Notes: generated by a model not told the origin, from the sequence alone. 21,869 bases of DNA from JANRLJ01 sp034437895 (GCA_034437895.1 DAOTTO010000114.1:1-21869), one strand, 5' to 3'. Positions 14,502 through 21,869 are shown, numbered from the stretch's first letter. Program-made: numbers and translations.

Positions 14502-16192
14502 GATGTGCCTCCATTGAACGGACTATTTTTAAAAGCGCCGTTATGATACCCTTTGGTGTTGGTGGGTTCGTTAGAGGCAGCGGGTGTTTGCCCCAGCCGG
14601 ATTGCCCCCTGTGCTGCGCCTAAGACCTCGCTCAATTCCGAGAGTGTAATTTGCAGCAAATCATCCACGCTGTCCGCTGCTTGATACAGTCCGACGATCT
14701 GGTTAATGCGCTGTTCTTGGGCGGTGGTCTCTTGCGCTTCTTCAAACAGACGGGCGTTATCCAAGCTGATCGCCAAGCGCTGTGCGACGGCCTGCATCAT
14801 TTCAACTGTATCATCTTGGCGCAGGTCGATGCCGGGGCTGACTTCAATCGCCCCTAAGACCTCGCCACGCAGCACAATTGGCACGGCGATGACTTGGCTA
14901 TCGTGATCGTCTGATGAATTATCTCGGGTGATCGGGCGCTGGCGGGTTGCCGCTTCTGTCATGGTTTGTGTCCAATCCGCGCCGGCGAGTATCCCTTGCG
15001 ACGAAAGCGTTACCCCTGCGCTGTCACGGTTGGCGCGGAGATAGCTCTCCCACGCATTTTTGGAAAGTTGACGGTTCAAGCGTTGGATTTCTCGTAGATT
15101 GGCTTCTGATTCAAAGAACAACCGTTTATTTTCTTGCACGGCGCTGGCTTGGGCTTCAAACAGGCGGGCGTTGCGAATGAGGGTTGCCAGTTGATTCGAA
15201 ATCACTTGCAGGGCTTGAAAATCGCTTTCATCGAAGGTATCGCGCTGGGTACTTTGAACATCAAGCGCCCCGATAATACGATCCCCATCCAAAATGGGCA
15301 GCGCGAGTTCGGCGCGTGTATTGGGGAGCAGCTCATTTCGAGCGTGAACCTCGTCGTTGTCGATATCGCGGACGATGACGGGTTCGCCTGTTTGTGTTAC
15401 GCGCCCGATCACGCTTTGGCTGCCAACCGCCAACTTATGCCCACGAGCTATTAACTGCTTGCCCGCTTCGCCCGTACTAGCGACCAAAACCGCCGATTCG
15501 CGGGGTTCATCCAGTAGAAAAATCTGCACATGGTAATAGGCAAACCGATCTCGAATCAGATCAACCGCTTGTTTAAACAAGTCTTTAAGATCAAGCGTAG
15601 TTGAAGTAATTTGTGCGATTTCCGCGCTGGCATGGAGCAGTTCGCTTGAACGGATGGAGCGCTCGACGGCGAGGCCAATATCGTACCGAAAACGGCGCAG
15701 AAATAGGCTGAGGCTGACGAGTATCACTAAAACGCCTATAAAGCCAATGTTACCCCCGTAGAACTCTGGAGTGAGAGGGTAGCGGGTGAAGATGAGGGCG
15801 AGACTGGCAAAAAACATGAATAAAGACGCGCCAAAGACAATCCGATGCGCGAAAATTGCCGCAACGATCATACCCGAATAGGCAAAAGCAAAAACAATCA
15901 GAGGCGACTTGACACTAACGATGCTTAAAAGTATGGTGACACAGACCATATTAATGAGAAATATCGTGTAACGTTTCTGTAATGCTAAGATGAGTAGGAG
16001 GGCATATAATGCAGCGAAAGTTACAAAAGAAACTGCACCAACGGGCGAGAGATTACTGGTTAATAGGAGGCCAATAAAAACCACGCTGAGAATGGTGATG
16101 ACCATAATTGAAAAGTAGCGCACAAAACGTAACTGAGTTTCTAGCAAAATAGATTGGGCAGAGGCAGGCGTGTTTTGGGTGTTAAGCCTCAT
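14498..16192 (-). CDS. Six-helix membrane GAF protein without output domain
   Basis: This 564-aa protein has six predicted membrane helices (about 25-46, 52-72, 76-94, 98-116, 119-136, 148-166) with short connecting loops and no sizeable ectodomain. A full GAF lies at about 187-346 (STGEAGKQL, VHARNELL with H283, ALDVQS), then a coiled-coil linker with NAWESYL (W381), a half-GAF about 410-484 (AVPIVLRGEVLGAI ... LDNARLF) and the shared C-terminal segment about 490-533 ending in AIRL. A Gly/Asn-rich tail closes the protein. Its GAF is the cleanest example of the subfamily repeated through the operon. Translation starts 39 nt after the previous gene behind two AGGAA-type ribosome-binding motifs created by a 10-bp tandem repeat. 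The stop overlaps the next ATG as ATGA. No catalytic or DNA-binding domain is seen. The short-looped membrane part could sense membrane state or a lipophilic ligand, but nothing shows this directly. Confidence 0.88.
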   Translation of the reverse strand: MRLNTQNTPASAQSILLETQLRFVRYFSIMVITILSVVFIGLLLTSNLSPVGAVSFVTFAALYALLLILALQKRYTIFLINMVCVTILLSIVSVKSPLIVFAFAYSGMIVAAIFAHRIVFGASLFMFFASLALIFTRYPLTPEFYGGNIGFIGVLVILVSLSLFLRRFRYDIGLAVERSIRSSELLHASAEIAQITSTTLDLKDLFKQAVDLIRDRFAYYHVQIFLLDEPRESAVLVASTGEAGKQLIARGHKLAVGSQSVIGRVTQTGEPVIVRDIDNDEVHARNELLPNTRAELALPILDGDRIIGALDVQSTQRDTFDESDFQALQVISNQLATLIRNARLFEAQASAVQENKRLFFESEANLREIQRLNRQLSKNAWESYLRANRDSAGVTLSSQGILAGADWTQTMTEAATRQRPITRDNSSDDHDSQVIAVPIVLRGEVLGAIEVSPGIDLRQDDTVEMMQAVAQRLAISLDNARLFEEAQETTAQEQRINQIVGLYQAADSVDDLLQITLSELSEVLGAAQGAIRLGQTPAASNEPTNTKGYHNGAFKNSPFNGGTS

Positions 16193-16203
16193 TGATGGTG
16201 TTC

Positions 16204-16223
16204 CTTCCTAGACTTTCCTAGAC
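16204..16223 (-). repeat. 10-bp tandem repeat duplicating a ribosome-binding motif
   Basis: Plus-strand units CTTCCTAGAC and TTTCCTAGAC lie side by side in the 39-nt gap before the 564-aa sensor gene. On the transcribed strand each gives GTCTAGGAA; the unit nearest the start runs into AGGAAGGA about 9 nt before the ATG. The start therefore has two candidate Shine-Dalgarno motifs 10 nt apart. Confidence 0.7.
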
Positions 16224-16231
16224 AATCCGAT

Positions 16232-17962
16232 TTAAGGCCGATTACCGCTGTTGGTGGGCGGACTTCCTAACCGGATAGTAACTTTTTCTGCTTTGATGGC
16301 CTCACGCAAGCTGCGGGCGGCTTCGGTGACGGTGGCTTCTACGTTATTATGCGTTTGGAGGCGGCTGCTGATCTGGTTAACGAGGGCTTCTCGTTGGCCT
16401 AAGCGCTGGCTTTCATCCAAAAGACGGGCATTTTCCGCTGCCAAGCCAAAGCGCTCGCCTACTTCCTGCACGAGGTCAAAGTCTTCCGGTGAGAAGATGC
16501 GATCTTTATCCAGTTCAAATTCCATCGCGCCGACGACTTGCCCACGCACCCGCAGCGGAATAGCGACGACTTGGCGGCTATCTTGGTCTTCCTGCACGAA
16601 ATGATTGATGCGAATGGCTTCTTCTAATGTCGGCGTAAGTTCATGCTCTGGTTCCACACTGTTGAGTCCAAAATCAATATTTAGGCCATAGTCGTTTCGT
16701 GCGCCACGCAGATATTCCGACCAAGCGCGTCCGGTCAGGCGTTCATTTAAGCGCTCACGATCTGCCAGCGCTTCACGCAGTTGCTCCACTAAGCGTTCAT
16801 TTTCTTCTTGACGCGATTGCGCCGTTTCATATTGGCTGGCGTTATCAATGGCTAAGGCTGTACTATCCGCCAAGGCTTGGAACGTCGCTAGTAGATTGGG
16901 GTCGTTGAAGGCATCGCCATCTTTGCTCTGCAAATCGAGCGCACCGATAATTTTGTCACCAATTCGCAGCGGAAAAGCCGCTTCGACGGCGGTATCTGGC
17001 AGCAGTTCGTTGCGGCGATGGACGGTCTGGGTTGATCCGGCACGGGCGACAATCGGCTGGCCTTTTTGTGTCACCTGACCGATAACGCTCTGGCTGCCGA
17101 TAGTCAGGCCGTGACTCGCGGCGATCAATTTTTGCCCGATGGGGCCTGTGCTGGCGACCAAGCGGGCTTGGTGGCCTTCTGGGGGAATCATGAACACTTG
17201 TGCGTGATAGACAAAATCAAATTTTTCGATGATGCGGTTGGTGATAGTGGGCAGCACCTCGTTTAAAGTGCGGCGACGCGAAACTTGCTGGGCAATTTCC
17301 GAGAGGATTTCCGCGCTGATGGCACGATCTTCTACCGCTTCCGTCGCGCCTTCAGTGCGGCTGCGGTTGGCATAACGCAGTAGCAGATAAATGACGAAGG
17401 ACGCACCCATCGCTTGCAGCATATATGTGGCGACGGAAATATCAGAATTGGCGAAAGCTGCGCTGCTCATGGCACGGATGGTTAGTGTTGCCATTGCTAC
17501 CCCTAACCCCGCGACGATGCCTTGCCAGCCAATCGCTAATGCACCGATGACGATCATCAAGACAATTGCACCGCTGGCATAACCCGCTGCATTCGTGTTG
17601 ACGACCAGCAGTAAAACGCCGCTAAAATACCACATGAAAAATAACGCCCACCCCGCGACCATCACCATAGCGCGGCTGGTGGCGATATAGGCGATTGCGC
17701 CCAAAATATACAGGCTTATAAAGACGACTAACGGACCAGCCGCGCCAGCTTGACTGCCGTATTGCAGGGCGACTTGAAACAGTGTGACTCGTTCGGTTGT
17801 CTCGGTAGAAATGCGCCATTCCGGGACGGAAAGCGCATACGTGCTGTAAAATCCTAGAATCAGCAAAAGCAAAAAGTAGGCCACCCGCCCCCGATATTTG
17901 CCGAGCGCTGTATCATAACGTTGGGTAGGGAAGATGAATTTGAACAATTGTAGTGGCTGCAT
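16232..17962 (-). CDS. Six-helix membrane GAF protein without output domain
   Basis: This 576-aa protein has about six predicted helices (about 26-46, 75-93, 99-120, 128-145, 147-165, 177-195). Unlike its two relatives it has a loop of about 28 residues after helix 1. It continues with a full GAF about 217-380 (STGPIGQKL, VHRRNELL with H315, ALDLQS), a charged coiled-coil linker, RAWSEYL (W414), a half-GAF about 445-516 (AIPLRVRGQVVGAM ... AENARLL) and the shared closing segment about 521-565 (REALVNQISSRL ... VTIRL). The ATG overlaps the preceding stop by one base (TAATG) and has GGAG five nucleotides upstream, so it is coupled to the 1127-aa gene. I do not recognise the membrane domain. It shares the cytoplasmic layout of the 564-, 571- and 750-aa proteins, which points to duplication followed by replacement of the membrane part. 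Confidence 0.88.
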   Translation of the reverse strand: MQPLQLFKFIFPTQRYDTALGKYRGRVAYFLLLLILGFYSTYALSVPEWRISTETTERVTLFQVALQYGSQAGAAGPLVVFISLYILGAIAYIATSRAMVMVAGWALFFMWYFSGVLLLVVNTNAAGYASGAIVLMIVIGALAIGWQGIVAGLGVAMATLTIRAMSSAAFANSDISVATYMLQAMGASFVIYLLLRYANRSRTEGATEAVEDRAISAEILSEIAQQVSRRRTLNEVLPTITNRIIEKFDFVYHAQVFMIPPEGHQARLVASTGPIGQKLIAASHGLTIGSQSVIGQVTQKGQPIVARAGSTQTVHRRNELLPDTAVEAAFPLRIGDKIIGALDLQSKDGDAFNDPNLLATFQALADSTALAIDNASQYETAQSRQEENERLVEQLREALADRERLNERLTGRAWSEYLRGARNDYGLNIDFGLNSVEPEHELTPTLEEAIRINHFVQEDQDSRQVVAIPLRVRGQVVGAMEFELDKDRIFSPEDFDLVQEVGERFGLAAENARLLDESQRLGQREALVNQISSRLQTHNNVEATVTEAARSLREAIKAEKVTIRLGSPPTNSGNRP

Positions 17963-20900
17963 TACGACTCCATTTTGGAATTTGTGCCACCATCTTCTGG
18001 GAGCAGGGCTGGGGTAGTGAGGCGGATACGCGCCCGCCGAGCGCCGAGCGCCTTGCCGAGTTCGCTCATGGTGACATCAAGCATCTGCTCTAATTCCACC
18101 TGCCGCTGTAACTGCGATGAAATATCGTTGATGAGCGCCTTACTTTTAGCCACACGCTGGCTTTGCCCATAAGCATCGGCATTTTCTAAGGCGACGGAAA
18201 GCTGGCTGACCAATTGTTGAAAGATGGCGGCTGTCGTCGCGTCATACGCCTCACGACGGTGACTGGCAATTTCGACCAATCCCAAGACGACCCCGCGTGC
18301 GAAGATCGGCTGTGCCATCACAGAAATAACATCTTCGCGGGAAGTGTGGCGCAATGAGGTTTCTTTCGTCAAATCACCAATTCGCACCCCTTCGCCCGTC
18401 CGCCATACTCGGCCTGCGGTTGTGCCGTTAATTTCTACGGCTTTCCCTGCACGATCAACCCACAGTGTATCACCGTCGCGGCTGGCAATCACTTGTAGGC
18501 GGTTTTGCGCCGCATCGAACATGATGACGCTGATCTGATCGGCGCTGACGATGCGCGTCATGCTGGTGAGGGCGATTTTAAGAATATCGTCAATTTCGAG
18601 GGTTGATTGCAGCAGTTGGCCTAGCGCGGCAATTTGTTGGAACTGTTGCGCTTGTTTTTGGCTGTCGCGCAGCAGACGAATATTTTGCACACTCACGCCG
18701 ATCTGTGCGGTAATAGTCCGGGCGATGTCGATCATATTGGTATCAATCACGAACTTTGTGTCAAAAATATCTAACCCGACGGTGCCTAAATAATCCCCTT
18801 GTGTGTCTAACAGGGGCAGCAGCAGCAGCTTTTTAATGCCCATTTTTTCGGTATTTTCGTGCAACCCACTATCGGCTAAATTGACGGTGATCGGCTGTAA
18901 GTTGCGACGGAGTTCTACTTGGAGGGGGTTATCCGCCGGAATTTGTATCCCGACACTCGACATATCGGGGTATTCACTGACAATCGAAACAAACTGCTTG
19001 GATTCGTCCATCAGCGAAATGCTGGCATGATTGATCCCCAACGCATTGACTAAAGCGGTGCAGGTTTGGTCGAGCAGGGTTTTCTCGTCAGGGGCATTGG
19101 TTAAGCTGTTGGCAAGCTCATTAATCGTTTCTAGTACGCGCACTTGACTGCTCAATTGTGTCGCGCTGGTTTGGCTATCACGCAGCAAGCGTTGATTTTC
19201 TACCACAATAGCAAGTTGATCGACCAGATTCCGTAAGGCGCGGGTGCGGTTAAATGGCATTCGCCCCGGCGAGTCACTGGCAAAATTGACGAGGCCAAAT
19301 AAACGGCGGTTAGTGCCTGTGAGGGGTAGGGTCAGAAATGCCCCCTTTGAAGCATTCTCCAAGATGGAGCGTTGTTCGCTGGTGATCGTATTTTCGGTAT
19401 CTGCTAATTCTCCTTCCGAAGATACAACAGGCACTAAATCGGGATAGTCCGTCAGATGGACTTGACGACTCTTGGTAATAATGTCGCCACCATCAATTTC
19501 GGCAATCGTCGCCAGCATTTGTGGGTTTTCCGCATCAATCACCGCGATATGAGCGCGTTCATATGTGCCATCGGTAAAGGCATAAAGGGCGACAAGCATA
19601 TCCATCGGTTGGTCGGCGCTGTAAATTGTATTGGTCGTCTCATATTGGGATTGGACAAAACCGAGCGCTTCGGCGGTTTGATCGAGCAGACGGCGATTTT
19701 GGAAGGTGAGCGAAAGCTGATCGGCAATCGCCAGCACATTATCAAGCTGCACCCCTTCGAGTTGCGCCCCTTCTTCAGAACCAATCCCCAGCATCCCCAT
19801 CACTTGGCTGCCGGCGCGCAAGCCCACACCCATAAAATTGCCCATCCCGCGTGTGTTCATAAAACGTAAGGTATTGGGCATGAGGGCGTTGGGTTCATGA
19901 ATGAGGTTGGCTGTATCTTGTAGGAAGATGGGTTCGCCGTGCGCGAGTTGGGTGACGATTTCGACTAATCCGGGCAGTTCGGGGTCAAGCGTATCGACGA
20001 TGCGCGGTTTATCCAGTTCGCGGCGGGTGGCGGTGGCCTCTGTGACGACGTAATTGGGTGTTTCACCATCAACCACAGGTGAATCAAACATTAGGATAGC
20101 CACAACTTTGACGACCTCCGGCATCCCTTGTAAGATGGTCGCGCCCATCTCAAGATACGTCTCCGAACCGGCAAGCGCACGATTGGTCGAAACGAGACCG
20201 GAAGCGATGGTTTGTGCCTCGCGGGTTTCATCCAAAAGACGGTGGATGCGAAGGGATGTACCCATTTGATTGATGATATTGGTAAAAGCGATCACTTCTT
20301 CTTGGGTAAAAGAATCGTTCCCATCGCTGGTGATAATTAAGCTGCCGAACAACCGTTCACCGATCATGATGGGGATGCAAAGACAGCGCACCATGCCGTT
20401 AGTTCGCATCCATTCTTGGAACGCGACCCCAACTTCTTGCTTAGAAACCGAATCTAAATTGTCAATCAGATAAATTTCGCCATTTTGTAAGGCTTGATGC
20501 AGCCTGGCCTGTTGATCTATCGAGGTCAGAACAAGCCCTTGATTCCAGTCAAATTCACGATTTTGGTTGATGGTAATCAGCGGCTGCCAGCGGATGACCT
20601 GCCCGCGCTCATTTGTGACGAATTGGTTCAGGCACAAAAAGCGGGTACTTTGTGGCAGCATGTGGCGGACGACGGCACGGGTCATCTCGACGATATTTTC
20701 TGCCGCGACGATCTCCATCATAACTTGCGATTGACGTTGGCTGATGTCGCGGATGGTGGCGGTAGTTTCGATCAGACGATAGAGCCGCACCAGCGCCCCT
20801 ACTTGATCTGCTAAGGATTGGTACAGATCAATTTCAAATGGGCTTGGATTAACTGATTCCGTCGTGCTGTTAAAGTTGATGATGCCGACGGCGCTGCCTT

Positions 20901-21345
20901 GTGAGCGCATGGGTAGTAAAAGAGAGGAGAGAATGGGGTAATCCGCGCTCCAATTTTTGAGCTTAGGATTCATGTTGGGATCATTTTGGATATCCACAAC
21001 GACCACCGGCTGCCTATCTTCGATGGCATAGCGTGCGGGATAGCCCACTTCTTCCAGTGTAATTTCTACCTCAAAATGGGTCGTAACGGCACGCTGCTGA
21101 TTGGCGGTGGCGACGGTTTTAAAGCCGGTAAACGTGCCTTCGTCGGAATAAGTAAAAATATTAATGGCGATGAACTGGCCTTTACGCACGATGTGATGAC
21201 CGAGTGCTGCTGCCATCTCCTGAAAGGTGGTACAGGTGGTTAACTCGGCAGAGGCGGCGGCCTGACGGCGGATGAGATCGCCTAGCGCAGCCAAATCGCT
21301 TGATGTGTCGGTTGGTGCTGTGTTCATCACGAAATTCCCCGGCAT
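17962..21345 (-). CDS. Soluble six-GAF protein, first gene of the sensor operon
   Basis: This 1127-aa protein has no membrane helix or signal peptide. It reads as six GAF domains in series, about 32-194, 206-376, 377-556, 566-729, 737-897 and 904-1059. Each closes with the usual amphipathic helix (RRLLDQT, NQRLLRDSQ, NIRLLRDSQ, LENADAYGQSQ), and helical linkers carry the signal onward. It ends with the roughly 45-residue segment common to all five output-less proteins (KALINDISSQLQ ... ARIRL, about 1061-1102). It lacks the AWxxYL/half-GAF unit of the membrane sensors. GAF domains bind small ligands or mediate dimer contacts; no ligand can be assigned here. Two starts are possible: Met1 at 21345 or Met7 at 21327. 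Met7 has a better-placed GGGGAA seven nucleotides upstream, so the mature start may be six residues later. Its last codon overlaps the next ATG. It probably acts in the cytoplasm as the soluble member of the sensor group. Confidence 0.87.
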   Translation of the reverse strand: MPGNFVMNTAPTDTSSDLAALGDLIRRQAAASAELTTCTTFQEMAAALGHHIVRKGQFIAINIFTYSDEGTFTGFKTVATANQQRAVTTHFEVEITLEEVGYPARYAIEDRQPVVVVDIQNDPNMNPKLKNWSADYPILSSLLLPMRSQGSAVGIINFNSTTESVNPSPFEIDLYQSLADQVGALVRLYRLIETTATIRDISQRQSQVMMEIVAAENIVEMTRAVVRHMLPQSTRFLCLNQFVTNERGQVIRWQPLITINQNREFDWNQGLVLTSIDQQARLHQALQNGEIYLIDNLDSVSKQEVGVAFQEWMRTNGMVRCLCIPIMIGERLFGSLIITSDGNDSFTQEEVIAFTNIINQMGTSLRIHRLLDETREAQTIASGLVSTNRALAGSETYLEMGATILQGMPEVVKVVAILMFDSPVVDGETPNYVVTEATATRRELDKPRIVDTLDPELPGLVEIVTQLAHGEPIFLQDTANLIHEPNALMPNTLRFMNTRGMGNFMGVGLRAGSQVMGMLGIGSEEGAQLEGVQLDNVLAIADQLSLTFQNRRLLDQTAEALGFVQSQYETTNTIYSADQPMDMLVALYAFTDGTYERAHIAVIDAENPQMLATIAEIDGGDIITKSRQVHLTDYPDLVPVVSSEGELADTENTITSEQRSILENASKGAFLTLPLTGTNRRLFGLVNFASDSPGRMPFNRTRALRNLVDQLAIVVENQRLLRDSQTSATQLSSQVRVLETINELANSLTNAPDEKTLLDQTCTALVNALGINHASISLMDESKQFVSIVSEYPDMSSVGIQIPADNPLQVELRRNLQPITVNLADSGLHENTEKMGIKKLLLLPLLDTQGDYLGTVGLDIFDTKFVIDTNMIDIARTITAQIGVSVQNIRLLRDSQKQAQQFQQIAALGQLLQSTLEIDDILKIALTSMTRIVSADQISVIMFDAAQNRLQVIASRDGDTLWVDRAGKAVEINGTTAGRVWRTGEGVRIGDLTKETSLRHTSREDVISVMAQPIFARGVVLGLVEIASHRREAYDATTAAIFQQLVSQLSVALENADAYGQSQRVAKSKALINDISSQLQRQVELEQMLDVTMSELGKALGARRARIRLTTPALLPEDGGTNSKMES
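21335..21340 (-). promoter_or_regulatory. Ribosome-binding site favouring the internal start at 21327
   Basis: GGGGAA on the minus strand lies 7 nt before the ATG at 21327-21325. The upstream ATG at 21345 is preceded only by TTGGACAAAAT, which has no good Shine-Dalgarno match. This favours the shorter product, though both starts are in the same frame. Confidence 0.45.
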
Positions 21346-21360
21346 ATTTTGTCCAAGCGT

Positions 21361-21385
21361 TAGGAACGCACAGGTGTGCGTCCTA
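21361..21385. repeat. Hairpin in the probable leader of the sensor operon
   Basis: Arms TAGGA-CGCAC and GTGCG-TCCTA pair over 10 bp with one bulged base and a four-base loop. The palindrome ends 15 nt before the first possible start codon of the operon. It could be an operator, a leader hairpin that hinders ribosome access, or a dispersed palindromic repeat. No U-run follows it on either strand. Confidence 0.55.
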
Positions 21386-21587
21386 TGATGAGTTTTGAGG
21401 TGAATGCGTTTACCGAAAAACGCCGTAAAGCCCCTAGCTTTAGATAGGGGGATGTAAGGCGTAGAAAATCTTGAAGCTTGAAACCATTGGCGCTATACTT
21501 CCATTCATTCAATTGGCACATTGCACGAGGCGTAAAGTCCGGTAATTGAGCCAATCGAGGCACTTTAATAATGGAATATAGGCGGTT

Positions 21588-21606
21588 GTGGCAAATAGGT
21601 TGCCAC
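21588..21606 (+). repeat. Perfect 7-bp hairpin inside the IS-derived segment
   Basis: GTGGCAA (21588-21594) and TTGCCAC (21600-21606) are exact complements around the five-base loop ATAGG. It may be one stem of a structured RNA together with the downstream omega-RNA-like scaffold, but on its own it is short. Confidence 0.4.
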
Positions 21607-21660
21607 GTAAAATATTCAACCAACAAGGTCTGTGTTTTGAGATGGGGTATCATCTCATAC

Positions 21661-21749
21661 TGTCTCAGTCGGTGGAAGTCCCTGCAAAAAGCACGGCATC
21701 CGGCGTTCACGGCAGAAGCGCCTGCCTTCAGGCATGGGGAGTATGTCAC
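21661..21749 (+). ncRNA. Omega-RNA-like scaffold at an IS200/IS605 right end
   Basis: The order of elements matches the 3' part of TnpB guide RNAs as I remember them: CAGTCGGTGGAAGTCC (21665-21680), a spacer with ACGGCATCCGGCG, then GGCAGAAGC leading into the final hairpin CCTGCC-TTCA-GGCATGG and GGGGAGTATGTCAC. The guide would start at about 21750 (CATAACAGTCTTG...). No tnpB lies next to it, so it is either a relic or would need a TnpB supplied from elsewhere. The call rests on recalled family motifs, not an alignment. Confidence 0.45.
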
Positions 21750-21772
21750 CATAACAGTCTTGAAACTTGGAA

Positions 21773-21869
21773 TAACGCCTAAAAAATTCTTCTTAAACCA
21801 CAGAGATCATAGGCTCGACTTTATCCATTTACTTGACTTTTTGCTGCCAGTGGTTAAAGCCGACAGGCT
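21773..21869. other. Window end, nothing recognised
   Basis: About 100 nt of A/T-rich sequence beyond the IS-derived terminus. No start codon with a ribosome site, hairpin or conserved motif is evident. Whatever gene or element follows lies outside the window. Confidence 0.4.

Larger units (their letters stand above)
21421..21772 (+). mobile_element. Decayed IS200/IS605-type terminus, no transposase gene
   Basis: Two hairpins typical of IS200/IS605 ends lie about 290 nt apart in the same orientation. The first is AAGCCCCTAGCTTTAGAT followed by AGGGGGATGT (21428-21455), with flanking CGCC (21421-21424) and GGCG (21458-21461) also able to pair. The second is GAAGCGCCTGCCTTCAGG followed by CATGGGGAG and ATGTCAC (21714-21749). 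I found no TnpA HUH motif and no TnpB RuvC or zinc-ribbon sequence on either strand. A 130-codon minus-strand frame across this region is the antisense reading of the hairpins (SPCLKAGAS and SPYLKLGAL are the usual by-product) and is not called as a gene. Best read as two neighbouring decayed ends or one non-autonomous derivative. Confidence 0.55.

Noticed and set aside
16204..16223. CRISPR-like repeat
   Set aside because: Only two 10-bp units with no spacers; no array anywhere in the window.
10537..17962. Methyl-accepting chemotaxis receptors
   Set aside because: The Cache-HAMP or membrane N-termini look similar, but no MCP signalling hairpin follows in any protein.
1594..21345. Phytochrome or cyanobacteriochrome GAFs
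   Set aside because: No bilin-binding Cys motif and no PHY domain is seen in any of the GAFs.
21481..21660. Remnant tnpB coding sequence
   Set aside because: No zinc-ribbon CxxC pair or RuvC-type motif found when reading the frames by eye; frames contain stops.
21360..21752. 130-codon minus-strand frame upstream of the operon
   Set aside because: Its translation contains SPCLKAGAS and SPYLKLGAL, the antisense by-products of IS200/IS605 end hairpins, and nothing else recognisable.

Overview
The window looks like chromosomal DNA from a bacterium of the phylum Chloroflexota, possibly class Anaerolineae. This is inferred from protein style: very long chains of GAF domains, the AWxxYL-type linker module, and GAF cores reading ALDVQS/LDNARLF, all of which I associate with that phylum. 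No marker gene here proves it. Base composition is moderate, and every supported protein-coding gene lies on the minus strand.

Layout, left to right: (1) positions 1-1277 hold threonine synthase (thrC), cut by the window edge at its C-terminus. (2) Positions 1278-1593 are a non-coding gap with a possible thrC promoter and a strong 33-nt palindrome just past the end of the next transcription unit. (3) Positions 1594-21345 are one apparent operon of six genes, read right to left: a 1127-aa soluble six-GAF protein; three proteins of 576, 564 and 571 aa with six predicted membrane helices plus GAF; a 750-aa Cache/HAMP/GAF membrane sensor; and a 2962-aa hybrid histidine kinase. Junctions are tight: TAATG, a 39-nt gap, ATGA, ATGA, then a 54-nt gap. 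(4) Positions 21361-21869 are non-coding and carry a hairpin in the probable leader of the operon and a decayed, tnpB-less IS200/IS605-type terminus with an omega-RNA-like scaffold on the plus strand.

How the genes may work together: only the last gene has catalytic domains (HisKA, HATPase and two receiver domains). The other five have sensing domains and no visible output. By hand I count about 20 full GAF domains, five half-GAF domains lacking their first half, one PAS, two Cache-like ectodomains and three different six-helix membrane domains. All five output-less proteins end in the same roughly 45-residue segment, which resembles the first third of a GAF domain that stops after one strand (I-x-L). 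One GAF of the kinase, the next-to-last before HisKA, belongs to the same GAF subfamily as the sensor proteins. The simplest inference is a multi-protein sensory array in which five sensors assemble on, or feed into, a single giant kinase. No separate response regulator with a DNA-binding or enzymatic output lies in the window.
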